Positions 1 to 10,653 of a stretch of 64,000 bases of DNA are shown piece after piece. Positions within the stretch are counted from its first letter, which is position 1, and each line of letters opens with the position of its first letter. Below the pieces are notes generated by a model. It saw only the letters and a list, made by a program, of their open reading frames with translations. It was not told where the DNA came from and made no database searches. The stretch comes from Cellulomonas sp. ES6 (GTDB lineage Bacteria > Actinomycetota > Actinomycetes > Actinomycetales > Cellulomonadaceae), in the NCBI RefSeq assembly GCF_030053835.1, contig NZ_CP125655.1, positions 2,542,001 through 2,606,000 of the forward strand. Direction: 5' to 3'. The position numbers and the translations under genes are program-made.

Positions 1-541
1 ACGGGCCGTCGAGCTCGACCTCGACCTCGGCGAGCGACAGGTTGCGCTGGTAGTTCGTCTGGTCGTCCTGGGCGTTCCACAGGCAGAACTCGACGAACGA
101 GAACAGCGAGACGGTCTTCTCGGCGTCCGAGGTGTTGGTCAGCGTGACGTGCTGGACCTCGGCGGTCTCGCCGACCGGGACGAAGAACAGCGTCTCGACG
201 CGCAGGCCGCCGCGCTCGCCGGTGATGCGGGAGTAGCCGAGGCCGTGCCGGGTCTCGAAGTGGTCGAGGTCGGCCTTGACCGGCAGCCAGCCCGGCGTCC
301 AGACGTCGCCGCCGTCGTTGACGTAGAAGTAGCGGCCGCCCTCGTCGGCGGGGATGTTGTTGTAGCGGTACCGGGTCAGGCGCCGCATCTTGGCGTCGCG
401 GTAGAACGAGTACCCGCCGCCGGTGTGCGACAGCAGGGAGAAGAACTCCTCGGAGCCGAGGTAGTTGATCCACGGGTACGGCGTGTGCGGAGTCGTGATG
501 ACGTACTCGCGTGCCGCGTCGTCGAAGTGGCCGTACCGCAT
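1..541 (-). CDS. Cellobiose phosphorylase (GH94), N-terminal part, cut by window edge
   Basis: Cytoplasmic glycoside phosphorylase that splits cellobiose with inorganic phosphate into glucose 1-phosphate and glucose. Only the first 180 residues of an enzyme normally about 820 long are present; the rest lies beyond the left edge. The N-terminus ([20 protein letters not shown], then the segments [10 protein letters not shown] and [11 protein letters not shown]) matches what I recall of Cellulomonas cellobiose phosphorylase almost word for word and belongs to the N-terminal beta-sandwich domain. The ATG at 541 has a GAGAGG ribosome binding site a few bases upstream. A CebR-like operator lies 36-49 bases before the start, so the gene is probably induced by cello-oligosaccharides. 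The identification is strong; the catalytic domain is not visible. Confidence 0.93.
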   Translation of the reverse strand, partial: MRYGHFDDAAREYVITTPHTPYPWINYLGSEEFFSLLSHTGGGYSFYRDAKMRRLTRYRYNNIPADEGGRYFYVNDGGDVWTPGWLPVKADLDHFETRHGLGYSRITGERGGLRVETLFFVPVGETAEVQHVTLTNTSDAEKTVSLFSFVEFCLWNAQDDQTNYQRNLSLAEVEVELDGP

Positions 542-576
542 CGTTGCGCCTCTCGGTGTCTGGTGATCGTGCCGCG

Positions 577-590
577 CGGGAGCGCTCCCA
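577..590 (-). promoter_or_regulatory. CebR-type cellulose-utilisation operator
   Basis: Read on the minus strand the site is TGGGAGCGCTCCCG, 13 of 14 bases of the CebR/CelR consensus TGGGAGCGCTCCCA known from Streptomyces and Thermobifida. The inner 12 bases (578-589) are a perfect palindrome. It sits just upstream of the cellobiose phosphorylase start, where a LacI-family repressor would block transcription until cellobiose is present. Assignment to CebR is inferred from consensus and context. Confidence 0.85.
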
Positions 591-736
591 CGCGCCGCCG
601 ACGGTCAGCATAGCGTCCGCCGTGGAGGGCCCCCGGCGCCCCAGGTCCCGGGCGAGCGCCCGCCGCACGCGGTCCCGGCGGGCACCTCCGGCGGCCCGGC
701 CCGCGGCCGCACGGCGAGGGTCGGTACCGTGTCCCC

Positions 737-1312
737 GTGCTGCTCTCCGACCGCGACATCTCCGCCGAGCTCGACTCCGGACGGGTCCTGCTCGACCCGT
801 ACGACCCGGCGATGGTCCAGCCGTCCAGCGTCGACGTCCGGCTCGACCGCTACTTCCGGCTGTTCGACAACCACAAGTACCCGGTCATCGACCCCGCGGC
901 GGAGCAGCCGGACCTCACGCGGCTCGTCGAGGTCGAGGGGGACGAGCCCTTCGTCCTGCACCCCGGGGAGTTCGTGCTCGGCTCCACGTACGAGCAGGTC
1001 ACGCTGCCGGACGACATCGCCGCGCGCCTCGAGGGCAAGTCGTCGCTCGGCCGGCTCGGCCTGCTCACGCACTCCACGGCGGGCTTCATCGACCCCGGGT
1101 TCTCCGGTCACGTGACCCTCGAGCTGTCGAACGTCGCGACGCTGCCGATCACGCTGTGGCCGGGCATGAAGATCGGCCAGCTCTGCTTCTTCCGGCTGTC
1201 GTCCCCGGCGCTGCGGCCGTACGGCCAGGGCGCCGCCGGGTCGCGGTACCAGGGGCAGCGCGGCCCGACGGCGTCCCGGTCGTGGCAGAGCTTCCACCGG
1301 ACGGACGTCTGA
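737..1312 (+). CDS. dcd: dCTP deaminase (probably bifunctional dCTP deaminase/dUTPase)
   Basis: Produces dUTP, or dUMP directly in the bifunctional enzyme, from dCTP for thymidylate synthesis. The 191-residue length matches bacterial Dcd. The signature [10 protein letters not shown] lies near residue 99, followed by [13 protein letters not shown], the core of the active-site and substrate pocket, and the trimer-interface stretch [14 protein letters not shown]. These segments closely resemble the Mycobacterium tuberculosis enzyme, which also has dUTPase activity; bifunctionality here is inferred. The start is GTG. The unknown gene that follows begins 13 bases after the stop in the same direction and may be cotranscribed. 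Confidence 0.95.
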   Translation: MLLSDRDISAELDSGRVLLDPYDPAMVQPSSVDVRLDRYFRLFDNHKYPVIDPAAEQPDLTRLVEVEGDEPFVLHPGEFVLGSTYEQVTLPDDIAARLEGKSSLGRLGLLTHSTAGFIDPGFSGHVTLELSNVATLPITLWPGMKIGQLCFFRLSSPALRPYGQGAAGSRYQGQRGPTASRSWQSFHRTDV

Positions 1313-1325
1313 GGGCCCTGCCCGC

Positions 1326-2432
1326 ATGACGCTGCTCCCCGCCCTGCCCGCCGGCACCGGTCCCGACCGCGCCGGTGTCGCGCCGCCCCCCGGCCGGCAC
1401 CTGCTCGTGCTGCCGGACGGCGTGGCGACGGACGAGGTCGAGGTGCTCGCGACGAGCCGGTTCCCGGCCGCCCGCTGGGAGCGCCCGCCGCGCATCCCGT
1501 CGGGCCGCCGCTCCACGGGCGCCACGCGCGCGCCGGCGCCGTCCGCCACGCCCGGCGTGCTGCGGGTCGGCCGCCTCTCGACGCTGACCGGGCCGTACGC
1601 CCTGGAGCCGGCGCGCGTGGCGGCGTGGGGGCTCCCCACGGACAGCCGCGTGGCGTGGGTCGTCGACTGCCCGCGCGAGCGCCAGGAGGCGCCGGCGTTC
1701 GGCGGCGACCGGGACGGCCTGCGGCGGGCGTTCGGGGCCGCGGGCCCGGTCCGGGAGGAGCTGCGCGTCGCGCAGTGGCTGGTGGCGGTCGCGCGGCGGC
1801 TGGGCGGCGCGGTGCGGGTCGACTCCGGGGTCGTGCTGGAGCCGGACATGGACGCCGCGCTCGACCTGGTGGTGCTGACCGACCGGTGGGTCGAGCCCGG
1901 GACGGTGCTGGCCGCCGCGCGGCGGGTCGCCCCGCAGGCCCGGCTCGACGGGGCGGGCGCCGCCGCCCCCGGCGTCCCCCGGCCCTCGCCGCAGGACACC
2001 GGCGCCGTGCTCGCCGCCCGCGAGCAGGTCGGCGCGGGCGTCGCGGACGAGGCCGAGCGGCGGCGCCTGCACGCCGAGGCGGACGCGTTCGACGCCTGGA
2101 TGCGCGCGCACCCGCCCGCCGCCGAGGCGTTCGGGCTGCAGGTGGACCTCGGCGTCGACGGGATCGTCGCGGTGGAGGTCTCCGCGGAGCGGGACGTGCC
2201 GGTCGTGCTGGCGGGGCTGCCCTGGGCGCAGGGCGAGGTCGTGGCGTACCGGGTCCGCTGGGAGGCGCCGGACGTGGAGCAGCTGGAGGCCGAGCGCCCC
2301 TCGCTGGCGCACCGGGTCGCGCGCGGGCGGGCCGCCCGGGTGGTGCGGTCCGTGGCGCGGGAGGTCCACGCCGACGTGGGCGGGGAGATCGCCGACCAGT
2401 CCGGGTTCCTGGTCGACCCCGTCGACCTGTAG
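1326..2432 (+). CDS. Uncharacterised actinobacterial protein
   Basis: I do not recognise this 368-residue protein. It has no signal peptide, no membrane segment and no cysteine cluster. The first 70 residues are rich in proline, arginine and alanine and look flexible. The remainder alternates helical and strand-like stretches, for example a helical region near residues 235-270 (AAREQVGAGVADEAERRR) and a beta-rich segment around residues 275-315. It contains a motif-poor acidic C-terminus ending FLVDPVDL. Position just behind dcd suggests cotranscription but says little about function. Codon use matches the neighbours, so it is a genuine gene rather than a spurious frame. Confidence 0.72.
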   Translation: MTLLPALPAGTGPDRAGVAPPPGRHLLVLPDGVATDEVEVLATSRFPAARWERPPRIPSGRRSTGATRAPAPSATPGVLRVGRLSTLTGPYALEPARVAAWGLPTDSRVAWVVDCPRERQEAPAFGGDRDGLRRAFGAAGPVREELRVAQWLVAVARRLGGAVRVDSGVVLEPDMDAALDLVVLTDRWVEPGTVLAAARRVAPQARLDGAGAAAPGVPRPSPQDTGAVLAAREQVGAGVADEAERRRLHAEADAFDAWMRAHPPAAEAFGLQVDLGVDGIVAVEVSAERDVPVVLAGLPWAQGEVVAYRVRWEAPDVEQLEAERPSLAHRVARGRAARVVRSVAREVHADVGGEIADQSGFLVDPVDL

Positions 2433-2564
2433 GGCGGGTCCGCGCTCCTGTTGCGGGCCCCCCGGGGCCGTCCGACGATGGCGGAAGGCCGACGCCCGCC
2501 GCCCTCCGGACGGCGGGCGTCGGCGTACCCGGAACCCGCAGCCGCACGGAGAGCAGGACCCGAC

Positions 2565-3458
2565 ATGGCCGACCAGTACACGTTCCAGGACCCGATCGCG
2601 CAGTACGAGATGCCCGCGCCGCCCGCGCAGAGCCAGGACGGGCCGGGGCTCGACGCGGACCTGCGGCCGCACGCCGACCACGGCGAGGACACGTACCGCG
2701 GCACCGGCCGGCTGACGGGCCGCAAGGCCGTCGTCACCGGCGGGGACTCCGGCATCGGCCGCGCGGTCGCGATCGCGTTCGCCCGCGAGGGCGCCGACCT
2801 CGTGCTGTCGTACCTGCCGGAGGAGCAGGAGGACGCCGAGCACGTCGCCGCCGTGGCGCGCGAGGCCGGCCGGACCGTCGTGCTCGCGCCGGGCGACGTG
2901 TCCGACGAGGCGTACAGCCGGTCGCTGGTGCGCACCGCGCTCGACGAGCTCGGCGGCCTGGACGTGCTCGCCGTGGTCGCGGGGCGGCAGCAGCACGTCG
3001 AGGACCTCGCGGACCTGACGTCCGCGTCGTTCGACCAGACCTTCCGGACCAACGTCCACGCGCTGTTCTGGCTGGTGCAGGAGGCGCTGCCGCACCTGCC
3101 GCGCGGCGCGAGCATCATCACCACCTCGTCGATCCAGGCGTACGAGCCGTCGCCGATCCTCGTGGACTACGCGACCACCAAGGCCGCGATCAACACGATG
3201 TCGAAGGCGCTGGCGCAGCAGCTCGCACCGAAGGGCATCCGCGTCAACGTCGTCGCGCCCGGGCCGATCTGGACGCCGCTGCAGACCGCCGGCGGCCAGC
3301 CGCCCGAGGCCCTGCCGGACTTCGGGTCGCAGACGCCGTTCGGCCGGGCGGGCCAGCCGGCCGAGCTCGCCCCGGCGTACGTGTTCCTCGCGTCGCCGGA
3401 GTCGAGCTACGTCAGCGGGGAGACCCTCAACGTCAACGGCGGGATGCCGACCCCGTGA
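2565..3458 (+). CDS. SDR family oxidoreductase (YghA-like)
   Basis: NAD(P)H-dependent short-chain dehydrogenase of 297 residues. The roughly 45-residue N-terminal extension before the Rossmann fold ([20 protein letters not shown]) is characteristic of the YghA/YdaD general-stress branch. The cofactor motif TGGDSGIG occupies residues 58-65 and the catalytic pair is Y202 and K206 (YATTK), with the serine in TTSSIQAY. The C-terminus [13 protein letters not shown] is typical of the family. The substrate is unknown. The ATG at 2565 gives the full extension. It is followed after 25 bases by the GH15 gene in the same direction, so the two may share a transcript. Confidence 0.9.
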   Translation: MADQYTFQDPIAQYEMPAPPAQSQDGPGLDADLRPHADHGEDTYRGTGRLTGRKAVVTGGDSGIGRAVAIAFAREGADLVLSYLPEEQEDAEHVAAVAREAGRTVVLAPGDVSDEAYSRSLVRTALDELGGLDVLAVVAGRQQHVEDLADLTSASFDQTFRTNVHALFWLVQEALPHLPRGASIITTSSIQAYEPSPILVDYATTKAAINTMSKALAQQLAPKGIRVNVVAPGPIWTPLQTAGGQPPEALPDFGSQTPFGRAGQPAELAPAYVFLASPESSYVSGETLNVNGGMPTP

Positions 3459-3483
3459 CGCCCGCGCCGGGCGGGGGACGCGC

Positions 3484-5355
3484 GTGACCGAGCAGCAGGG
3501 GCTGGAGAACCTCGACGGCGACGCCGGCCACGCGACCGAGGGGTCCGGGCACGCGGCCGCCGACGAGCTGCGCGCGCCCACCCCGCGCACCGGGGGGTAC
3601 GCGGACCTGCGCGCCTACGCGGTGCTCGGCGACGGGCGGACCGTGGCCCTGGTGGCGGACGACGGCCAGGTGGACTGGTTCCCGGTGCCGGACCTCGACA
3701 CCCCGCCGGTGTTCGCCGCGCTGCTCGACGCGGAGGGCGGCGGCTCGTTCGACCTCGCGCCGACCGTGCCCCACCGCCTGCGCCGGCAGTACGTGGTCGG
3801 CACGAACGTGCTCGAGACGACGTACGTCACCGACGGCGGCTCGGTGCGGGTGACCGAGGCGATGAACACCGGCGTCGCCGGCCGGCTCCCGTGGAGCGAG
3901 CTCGCGCGGCGGGTCGACGGCCTGTCCGGGACCGTCCCGATGGCGTGGCGGGTCGCGCCGGGGACGGTGCTCGGGACCGCGTCGCCGTGGGTGCAGGACA
4001 CCGTGCACGGGGCCGTCCTGCGCGACGACGGCGTCACGCTCGCCGTCCGGACGCTCGGCGACATGACGGTCGTGACCGAGGACCAGGCGTGCTCCGGGGT
4101 GTTCACGGCGACCGCGCGCTCACGGCACCTCGTGGCGGTGGTCGGCACGCAGAGCGAGCCGGTGCCCGTCCCGGACCCGGAGGACGTCGACCGCGGCGTC
4201 GACCGGACGATCGAGAACTGGCGGGCGTGGACGCGCGAGTTCCACTACGACGGGCCGTGGGGCAAGGCCGTGCAGCGCAGCGCGCTGGCCCTCAAGCTGC
4301 TGCTGCACGAGCCCACGGGAGCCATCGCCGCCGCGGGCACCACCTCGCTCCCGGAGAGCCGGGCGGGCGGCAAGAACTGGGACTACCGGTACGCCTGGGT
4401 GCGCGACGCCGCGTACACCCTCGACGCGTGGATCGGCTTCGGCCTGCGCGAGGAGGTGCACGCGGCGATCTCCTGGGTGCTGCGCACGCTGCGCCGGCAC
4501 GGCACCCGGGTCTTCTTCACCCTGGACGGCGGCCTGCCGCCCGGGCGCGTCACCCGGGACGTCCCCGGCTGGCGCGGCATCGGGCCCGTGGTGGCGGGGA
4601 ACCGCGCCGACGGCCAGCTCCAGCTCGGCGTGTACGGCGACCTGCTCGCCGTCGTGCGCGGCTACGTCGACGCGGGGAACCTGCTGGACGCGGACACCGG
4701 GCGGCTGCTCGCCGCCGTGGCCGACGAGGCCGCCGACGCCTGGCACCGGCCCGACGCCGGCATGTGGGAGCTGCCCGAGGAGCGGCACTACGCGTCCTCG
4801 AAGCTCGGGTGCTGGCAGGCGCTGCGCTGCGCCGTGCACCTCGCGGAGCTCGGGCAGATCCCCGGGGACGCCGACCGCTGGCGGTCGGAGGCCGGGCGCA
4901 TCCGCACCTGGGTCGAGGACCGGTGCTGGTCGCCGCAGCGCGGGGCCTACGTGATGTACCCCGGGTCGGACGCCCTCGACGCGTCGGTGCTGCTGCACGC
5001 CCGCAGCGGGTTCGACACCGGCGAGCGGATGAGCGGCACCGTCGACGCCCTGCGGGCCGAGCTCGGCGCCGGGCCGCTGCTGCACCGCTACTCCGGCATG
5101 GCCGGCGAGGAGGGCGCCTTCGTGGCCTGCGCGTTCTGGGGCGTGGCGGCGCTGGCGCTCGTGGGCCGCGCCGAGGAGGCGCGCGACTGGATGGACGAGC
5201 TGCTGGCCCTGGCCAACGACGTCGGCGTGTGGCCGGAGATGGTCGAGGCCGGCACCGGCGACTTCCTGGGCAACGTCCCGCAGGCGCTGAGCCACCTGGC
5301 GCTCGTGCAGGCGGCGCTGACGCTCGCGCCGGCGCTCGGGCACGCCGACGGCTGA
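3484..5355 (+). CDS. GH15 glycoside hydrolase (glucoamylase/trehalase-like)
   Basis: A 623-residue cytoplasmic (alpha/alpha)6-barrel hydrolase. An N-terminal beta-sandwich domain (residues about 35-250, beginning GGYADLRAYAVLGDGRTVALV) precedes the catalytic barrel. The barrel entrance motif GGKNWDYRYAWVRDA begins near residue 296. Likely catalytic acids are E429 in WELPEERHYASSK and E542 or E543 in GEEGAFVACAFW, placed as in GH15 enzymes. Bacterial members hydrolyse terminal alpha-glucose from starch-like glucans or trehalose; the sequence alone does not decide between them. No signal peptide is visible, favouring an internal substrate such as trehalose, glycogen or maltodextrin. The start is GTG. 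Confidence 0.9.
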   Translation: MTEQQGLENLDGDAGHATEGSGHAAADELRAPTPRTGGYADLRAYAVLGDGRTVALVADDGQVDWFPVPDLDTPPVFAALLDAEGGGSFDLAPTVPHRLRRQYVVGTNVLETTYVTDGGSVRVTEAMNTGVAGRLPWSELARRVDGLSGTVPMAWRVAPGTVLGTASPWVQDTVHGAVLRDDGVTLAVRTLGDMTVVTEDQACSGVFTATARSRHLVAVVGTQSEPVPVPDPEDVDRGVDRTIENWRAWTREFHYDGPWGKAVQRSALALKLLLHEPTGAIAAAGTTSLPESRAGGKNWDYRYAWVRDAAYTLDAWIGFGLREEVHAAISWVLRTLRRHGTRVFFTLDGGLPPGRVTRDVPGWRGIGPVVAGNRADGQLQLGVYGDLLAVVRGYVDAGNLLDADTGRLLAAVADEAADAWHRPDAGMWELPEERHYASSKLGCWQALRCAVHLAELGQIPGDADRWRSEAGRIRTWVEDRCWSPQRGAYVMYPGSDALDASVLLHARSGFDTGERMSGTVDALRAELGAGPLLHRYSGMAGEEGAFVACAFWGVAALALVGRAEEARDWMDELLALANDVGVWPEMVEAGTGDFLGNVPQALSHLALVQAALTLAPALGHADG

Positions 5356-5400
5356 CCGGCACCGCCCACCGGCGGCCGTGGCCGGCCGTCACCCGACCGG

Positions 5401-5450
5401 CACCGACCGTCACCGACCGTCACCGACCGTCACCGACCGGCACCGACCGT
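5401..5450. repeat. Five tandem 10-bp repeats (CACCGACCGT)
   Basis: Five head-to-tail copies of CACCGACCGT fill the gap between the GH15 gene and the next SDR; the fourth copy ends in GG instead of GT, and degenerate copies lie on both sides (5391-5400, 5451-5460). The array ends about 40 bases before the SDR start. The unit length is close to one helical turn, so it could present a repeated binding face or be a slippage-prone minisatellite. Confidence 0.9.
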
Positions 5451-5497
5451 CACCCGCGGGACCGTCCGGGTCCGCGGACCACACCGAGGAGGACCCC

Positions 5498-6298
5498 ATG
5501 GACCTGGGTATCACCGACCGCATCGCACTCGTCACCGGCGGGGACTCCGGCATCGGGCTGGCGACCGCCCGGCTGCTGCTGGCCGAGGGCGCGCGCGTCG
5601 TCCTCACCGACCAGGTGCCGGACCGGTTGGCCGCCGCGGCCGCGGAGCTCGGGGCGGCCGAGGACCGGCTCCTGCCCGTCGTCGCCGACCTCACCGTGCC
5701 CGACGACGTGACCGGGCTGCTCGACCGGGCGCGCGCCGCGTTCGGCGACCCGGAGATCCTCGTGCACTCGGCCGGGGTGACCGGCGCGCAGGGCCCGTTC
5801 CACGAGATCGACGACGCCGGCTGGGCGCGGACGCTCGAGGTGGACCTGCTCGCGACCGTCCGGGTGGTGCGCGCGGTGATCGGGGGCATGCGGGCGGCCG
5901 GCCGGGGGCGCATCGTGCTGCTCGCGTCCGAGGACGGCGTCCAGCCCTACGTCGACGAGCTGCCGTACTGCGCGTCGAAGGCCGGGGTGCTGTCGCTCGC
6001 GAAGGGGCTGTCCAAGGCGTACGGGGCCGAGGGCGTGCTCGTGAACGCGGTGTCGCCGGCGTTCATCGCGACCCCGATGACCGACGCGATGATGGACGCG
6101 CGCGCGGAGCAGCGGGGGACGGACCGCGCGGAGGCGATCGCGTCGTTCCTCGAGGAGGAGCGACCCGGGATGGTGAGCGGCCGCCGGGGCGAGCCCGAGG
6201 AGGTCGCGGCGGTGATCGGGTTCCTCGTGTCGGAGCGCGCGAGCTTCGTCACGGGGTCGAACTACCGCGTGGACGCGGGCTCCGTCGCGACGATCTGA
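5498..6298 (+). CDS. SDR family oxidoreductase
   Basis: Classical short-chain dehydrogenase of 266 residues with a single Rossmann domain. TGGDSGIG at residues 13-20 binds the cofactor; an acidic residue follows the second strand (VVLTDQVPD), which usually favours NAD over NADP. The active site is S141 region (LLASEDGVQPY) with Y157 and K161 (YCASK). The C-terminus FVTGSNYRVDAGS is typical. The substrate is unknown. The ATG at 5498 is preceded by an excellent CGAGGAGGA binding site, which rules out the longer in-frame extension through the tandem repeats. It is separated from the GH15 gene by about 140 bases holding the 10-bp repeats. Confidence 0.9.
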   Translation: MDLGITDRIALVTGGDSGIGLATARLLLAEGARVVLTDQVPDRLAAAAAELGAAEDRLLPVVADLTVPDDVTGLLDRARAAFGDPEILVHSAGVTGAQGPFHEIDDAGWARTLEVDLLATVRVVRAVIGGMRAAGRGRIVLLASEDGVQPYVDELPYCASKAGVLSLAKGLSKAYGAEGVLVNAVSPAFIATPMTDAMMDARAEQRGTDRAEAIASFLEEERPGMVSGRRGEPEEVAAVIGFLVSERASFVTGSNYRVDAGSVATI

Positions 6299-6331
6299 GG
6301 CGCGCTCGACCCGGCGCGGGGACGGTCGGGC

Positions 6332-9592
<3,261 letters not shown>

Positions 9593-9868
9593 GTCACCAC
9601 CTGGTCGTCGGCGTCCACGCCATCGTGACACGCCGCCCCTGCCGGATCGAGCCCCCGGTCCCCGGCCTGGGGACGACGCGGCGCCCGTCGCGCGCGCGTC
9701 TCGCACGCGGGTGCCCCGGGGCCGTGGGTCGGGGGTCCCACGACCGCGTGCGGCGCGGGCCGGGTGCGGCGGCCCGCGAGGTTTTACGTGGAGTTCACCC
9801 GCAGGGGGTGCGCCGCCCGTCGCGCGCCCGCAGACTGCTGCCCCGGGACCACGACGAGGGGGGCGACG
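9593..9868. promoter_or_regulatory. Divergent noncoding region upstream of the P-type ATPase
   Basis: Between the ATPase start and the small open frame at 9869 lie about 275 bases with no credible protein-coding frame. They must hold the ATPase promoter on the minus strand and, if the small gene is real, its promoter on the plus strand. A locally AT-rich patch (GAGGTTTTACGTGGAG, about 9778-9793) is the most promoter-like stretch; I could not assign clear -35/-10 hexamers. Confidence 0.4.
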
Positions 9869-9964
9869 ATGGACATGACCTCGCAGGACCAGCAGAGCGC
9901 CGACGCGCAGCGCGACGAGATCGCGTGGACGTCGGTGAGCAACCCACGGCGCGTGCGGATCTGA
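9869..9964 (+). CDS. Possible 31-residue small protein
   Basis: A short frame encodes MDMTSQDQQSADAQRDEIAW plus eleven more residues ending RRVRI. It starts with ATG nine bases after a GAGGGGGG purine run that would serve as a ribosome binding site, and its stop is followed 14 bases later by a strong GC-rich hairpin (9978-10007). An acidic, hydrophilic first half is followed by a basic end. No family is recognised. The combination of binding site, ATG and terminator argues for a real transcript, but chance cannot be excluded at this length. Confidence 0.4.
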   Translation: MDMTSQDQQSADAQRDEIAWTSVSNPRRVRI

Positions 9965-9977
9965 CGCGACCACCGCG

Positions 9978-10007
9978 GGACCCCGTGGCCGTCCGGCCGC
10001 GGGGTCC
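9978..10007. terminator. Hairpin terminator after the small frame
   Basis: GGACCCC (9978-9984) pairs with GGGGTCC (10001-10007), and an inner GGCC/GGCC pair extends the stem. There is no T-run, as usual for high-GC actinobacteria. It can serve plus-strand transcripts arriving from the small frame and also minus-strand readthrough from the tetR gene, whose stop lies 49 bases away. Confidence 0.55.
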
Positions 10008-10055
10008 TCGTGCGTCCGGGGGTCCGCGGGCGGGTGCGCGCCGCGCCGCCCGAGG

Positions 10056-10571
10056 TCACCGCGAGCGGAGCCGGCCGATGACCTCGCGGGCGTCCGCGAG
10101 CGCCGAGTCGTCCTTCACGCCCGTGACGGCGTGGTGGTACATCCCGTCGCCGATCAGCTCGACGACGTGCGCGAGGGCGGGGTCCTCGAGCTCCTCGACG
10201 AGGGCGTCGTACCAGGCCGCGCGCATGCGGTCCAGGACGGACGACGCGTCGCCGTCGGACTCCTCCGCGAGCCGGATCGCGGCGACGAGCGCCCGGTCGA
10301 GCGGGCCGCCGGACTCCGTGGAGCTGCGCAGGTAGTACTCGACCGGTCCCTCGGGCGCGGCGCGCATCGCCTCGACGTCGGCGTCCCCGAGCGCGGCCAG
10401 GCGCTCGCGCTGACCCTGGGCCAGGGCCGCCTTGCTGGGGAAGTGGTAGAGCAGGCCGCCCTTGGACACGCCCGCGGCCGCCGCGACCGCGTCGAGCGTG
10501 GCGGCGCGGGCCCCGTGCTCGATGAGCAGGCTCTCGAACGCGTCGAGCAGCCGGTCGCGGGTGGCGGACAT
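10056..10571 (-). CDS. TetR family transcriptional regulator of the adjacent efflux gene
   Basis: A 171-residue repressor. Residues 1-50 are a canonical TetR helix-turn-helix (MSATRDRLLDAFESLLIEHG, then TLDAVAAAAGVSKGGLLYHF). The C-terminal helical domain would bind the drug-like inducer. It is transcribed away from the DHA2 transporter gene, with only 82 bases between the two starts, and that gap contains an 18-bp perfect palindrome. The layout predicts repression of both genes, relieved by a transported compound. The start ATG at 10571 is the first residue of the conserved domain. Confidence 0.92.
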   Translation of the reverse strand: MSATRDRLLDAFESLLIEHGARAATLDAVAAAAGVSKGGLLYHFPSKAALAQGQRERLAALGDADVEAMRAAPEGPVEYYLRSSTESGGPLDRALVAAIRLAEESDGDASSVLDRMRAAWYDALVEELEDPALAHVVELIGDGMYHHAVTGVKDDSALADAREVIGRLRSR

Positions 10572-10599
10572 GGCGACGACCGTACCGGTCTCGACGACC

Positions 10600-10617
10600 G
10601 TACCGTCCGGACGGTAC
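10600..10617. promoter_or_regulatory. 18-bp palindromic TetR operator
   Basis: GTACCGTCCGGACGGTAC is a perfect palindrome lying in the divergent tetR/efflux promoter. The half sequence ACCGTACCG recurs at about 10579-10587, so a second weaker site may exist closer to tetR. Operator function is inferred from symmetry and position. Confidence 0.8.
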
Positions 10618-10653
10618 AGTCGTCCGGTCCGCCCACCGAACGAGGTCTCTGCC

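Noticed and set aside
605..3590. Long antisense open frames over dcd and the SDR gene
   Set aside because: High-GC DNA keeps stop codons rare in several frames. These translations are Arg/Ser/Ala/Pro-rich, lack domain motifs and overlap clear genes.
9593..9973. Upstream extension of the P-type ATPase by about 127 residues
   Set aside because: The extension is Arg/Gly/Pro-rich without any fold. The conserved N-domain begins directly at the ATG at 9592.
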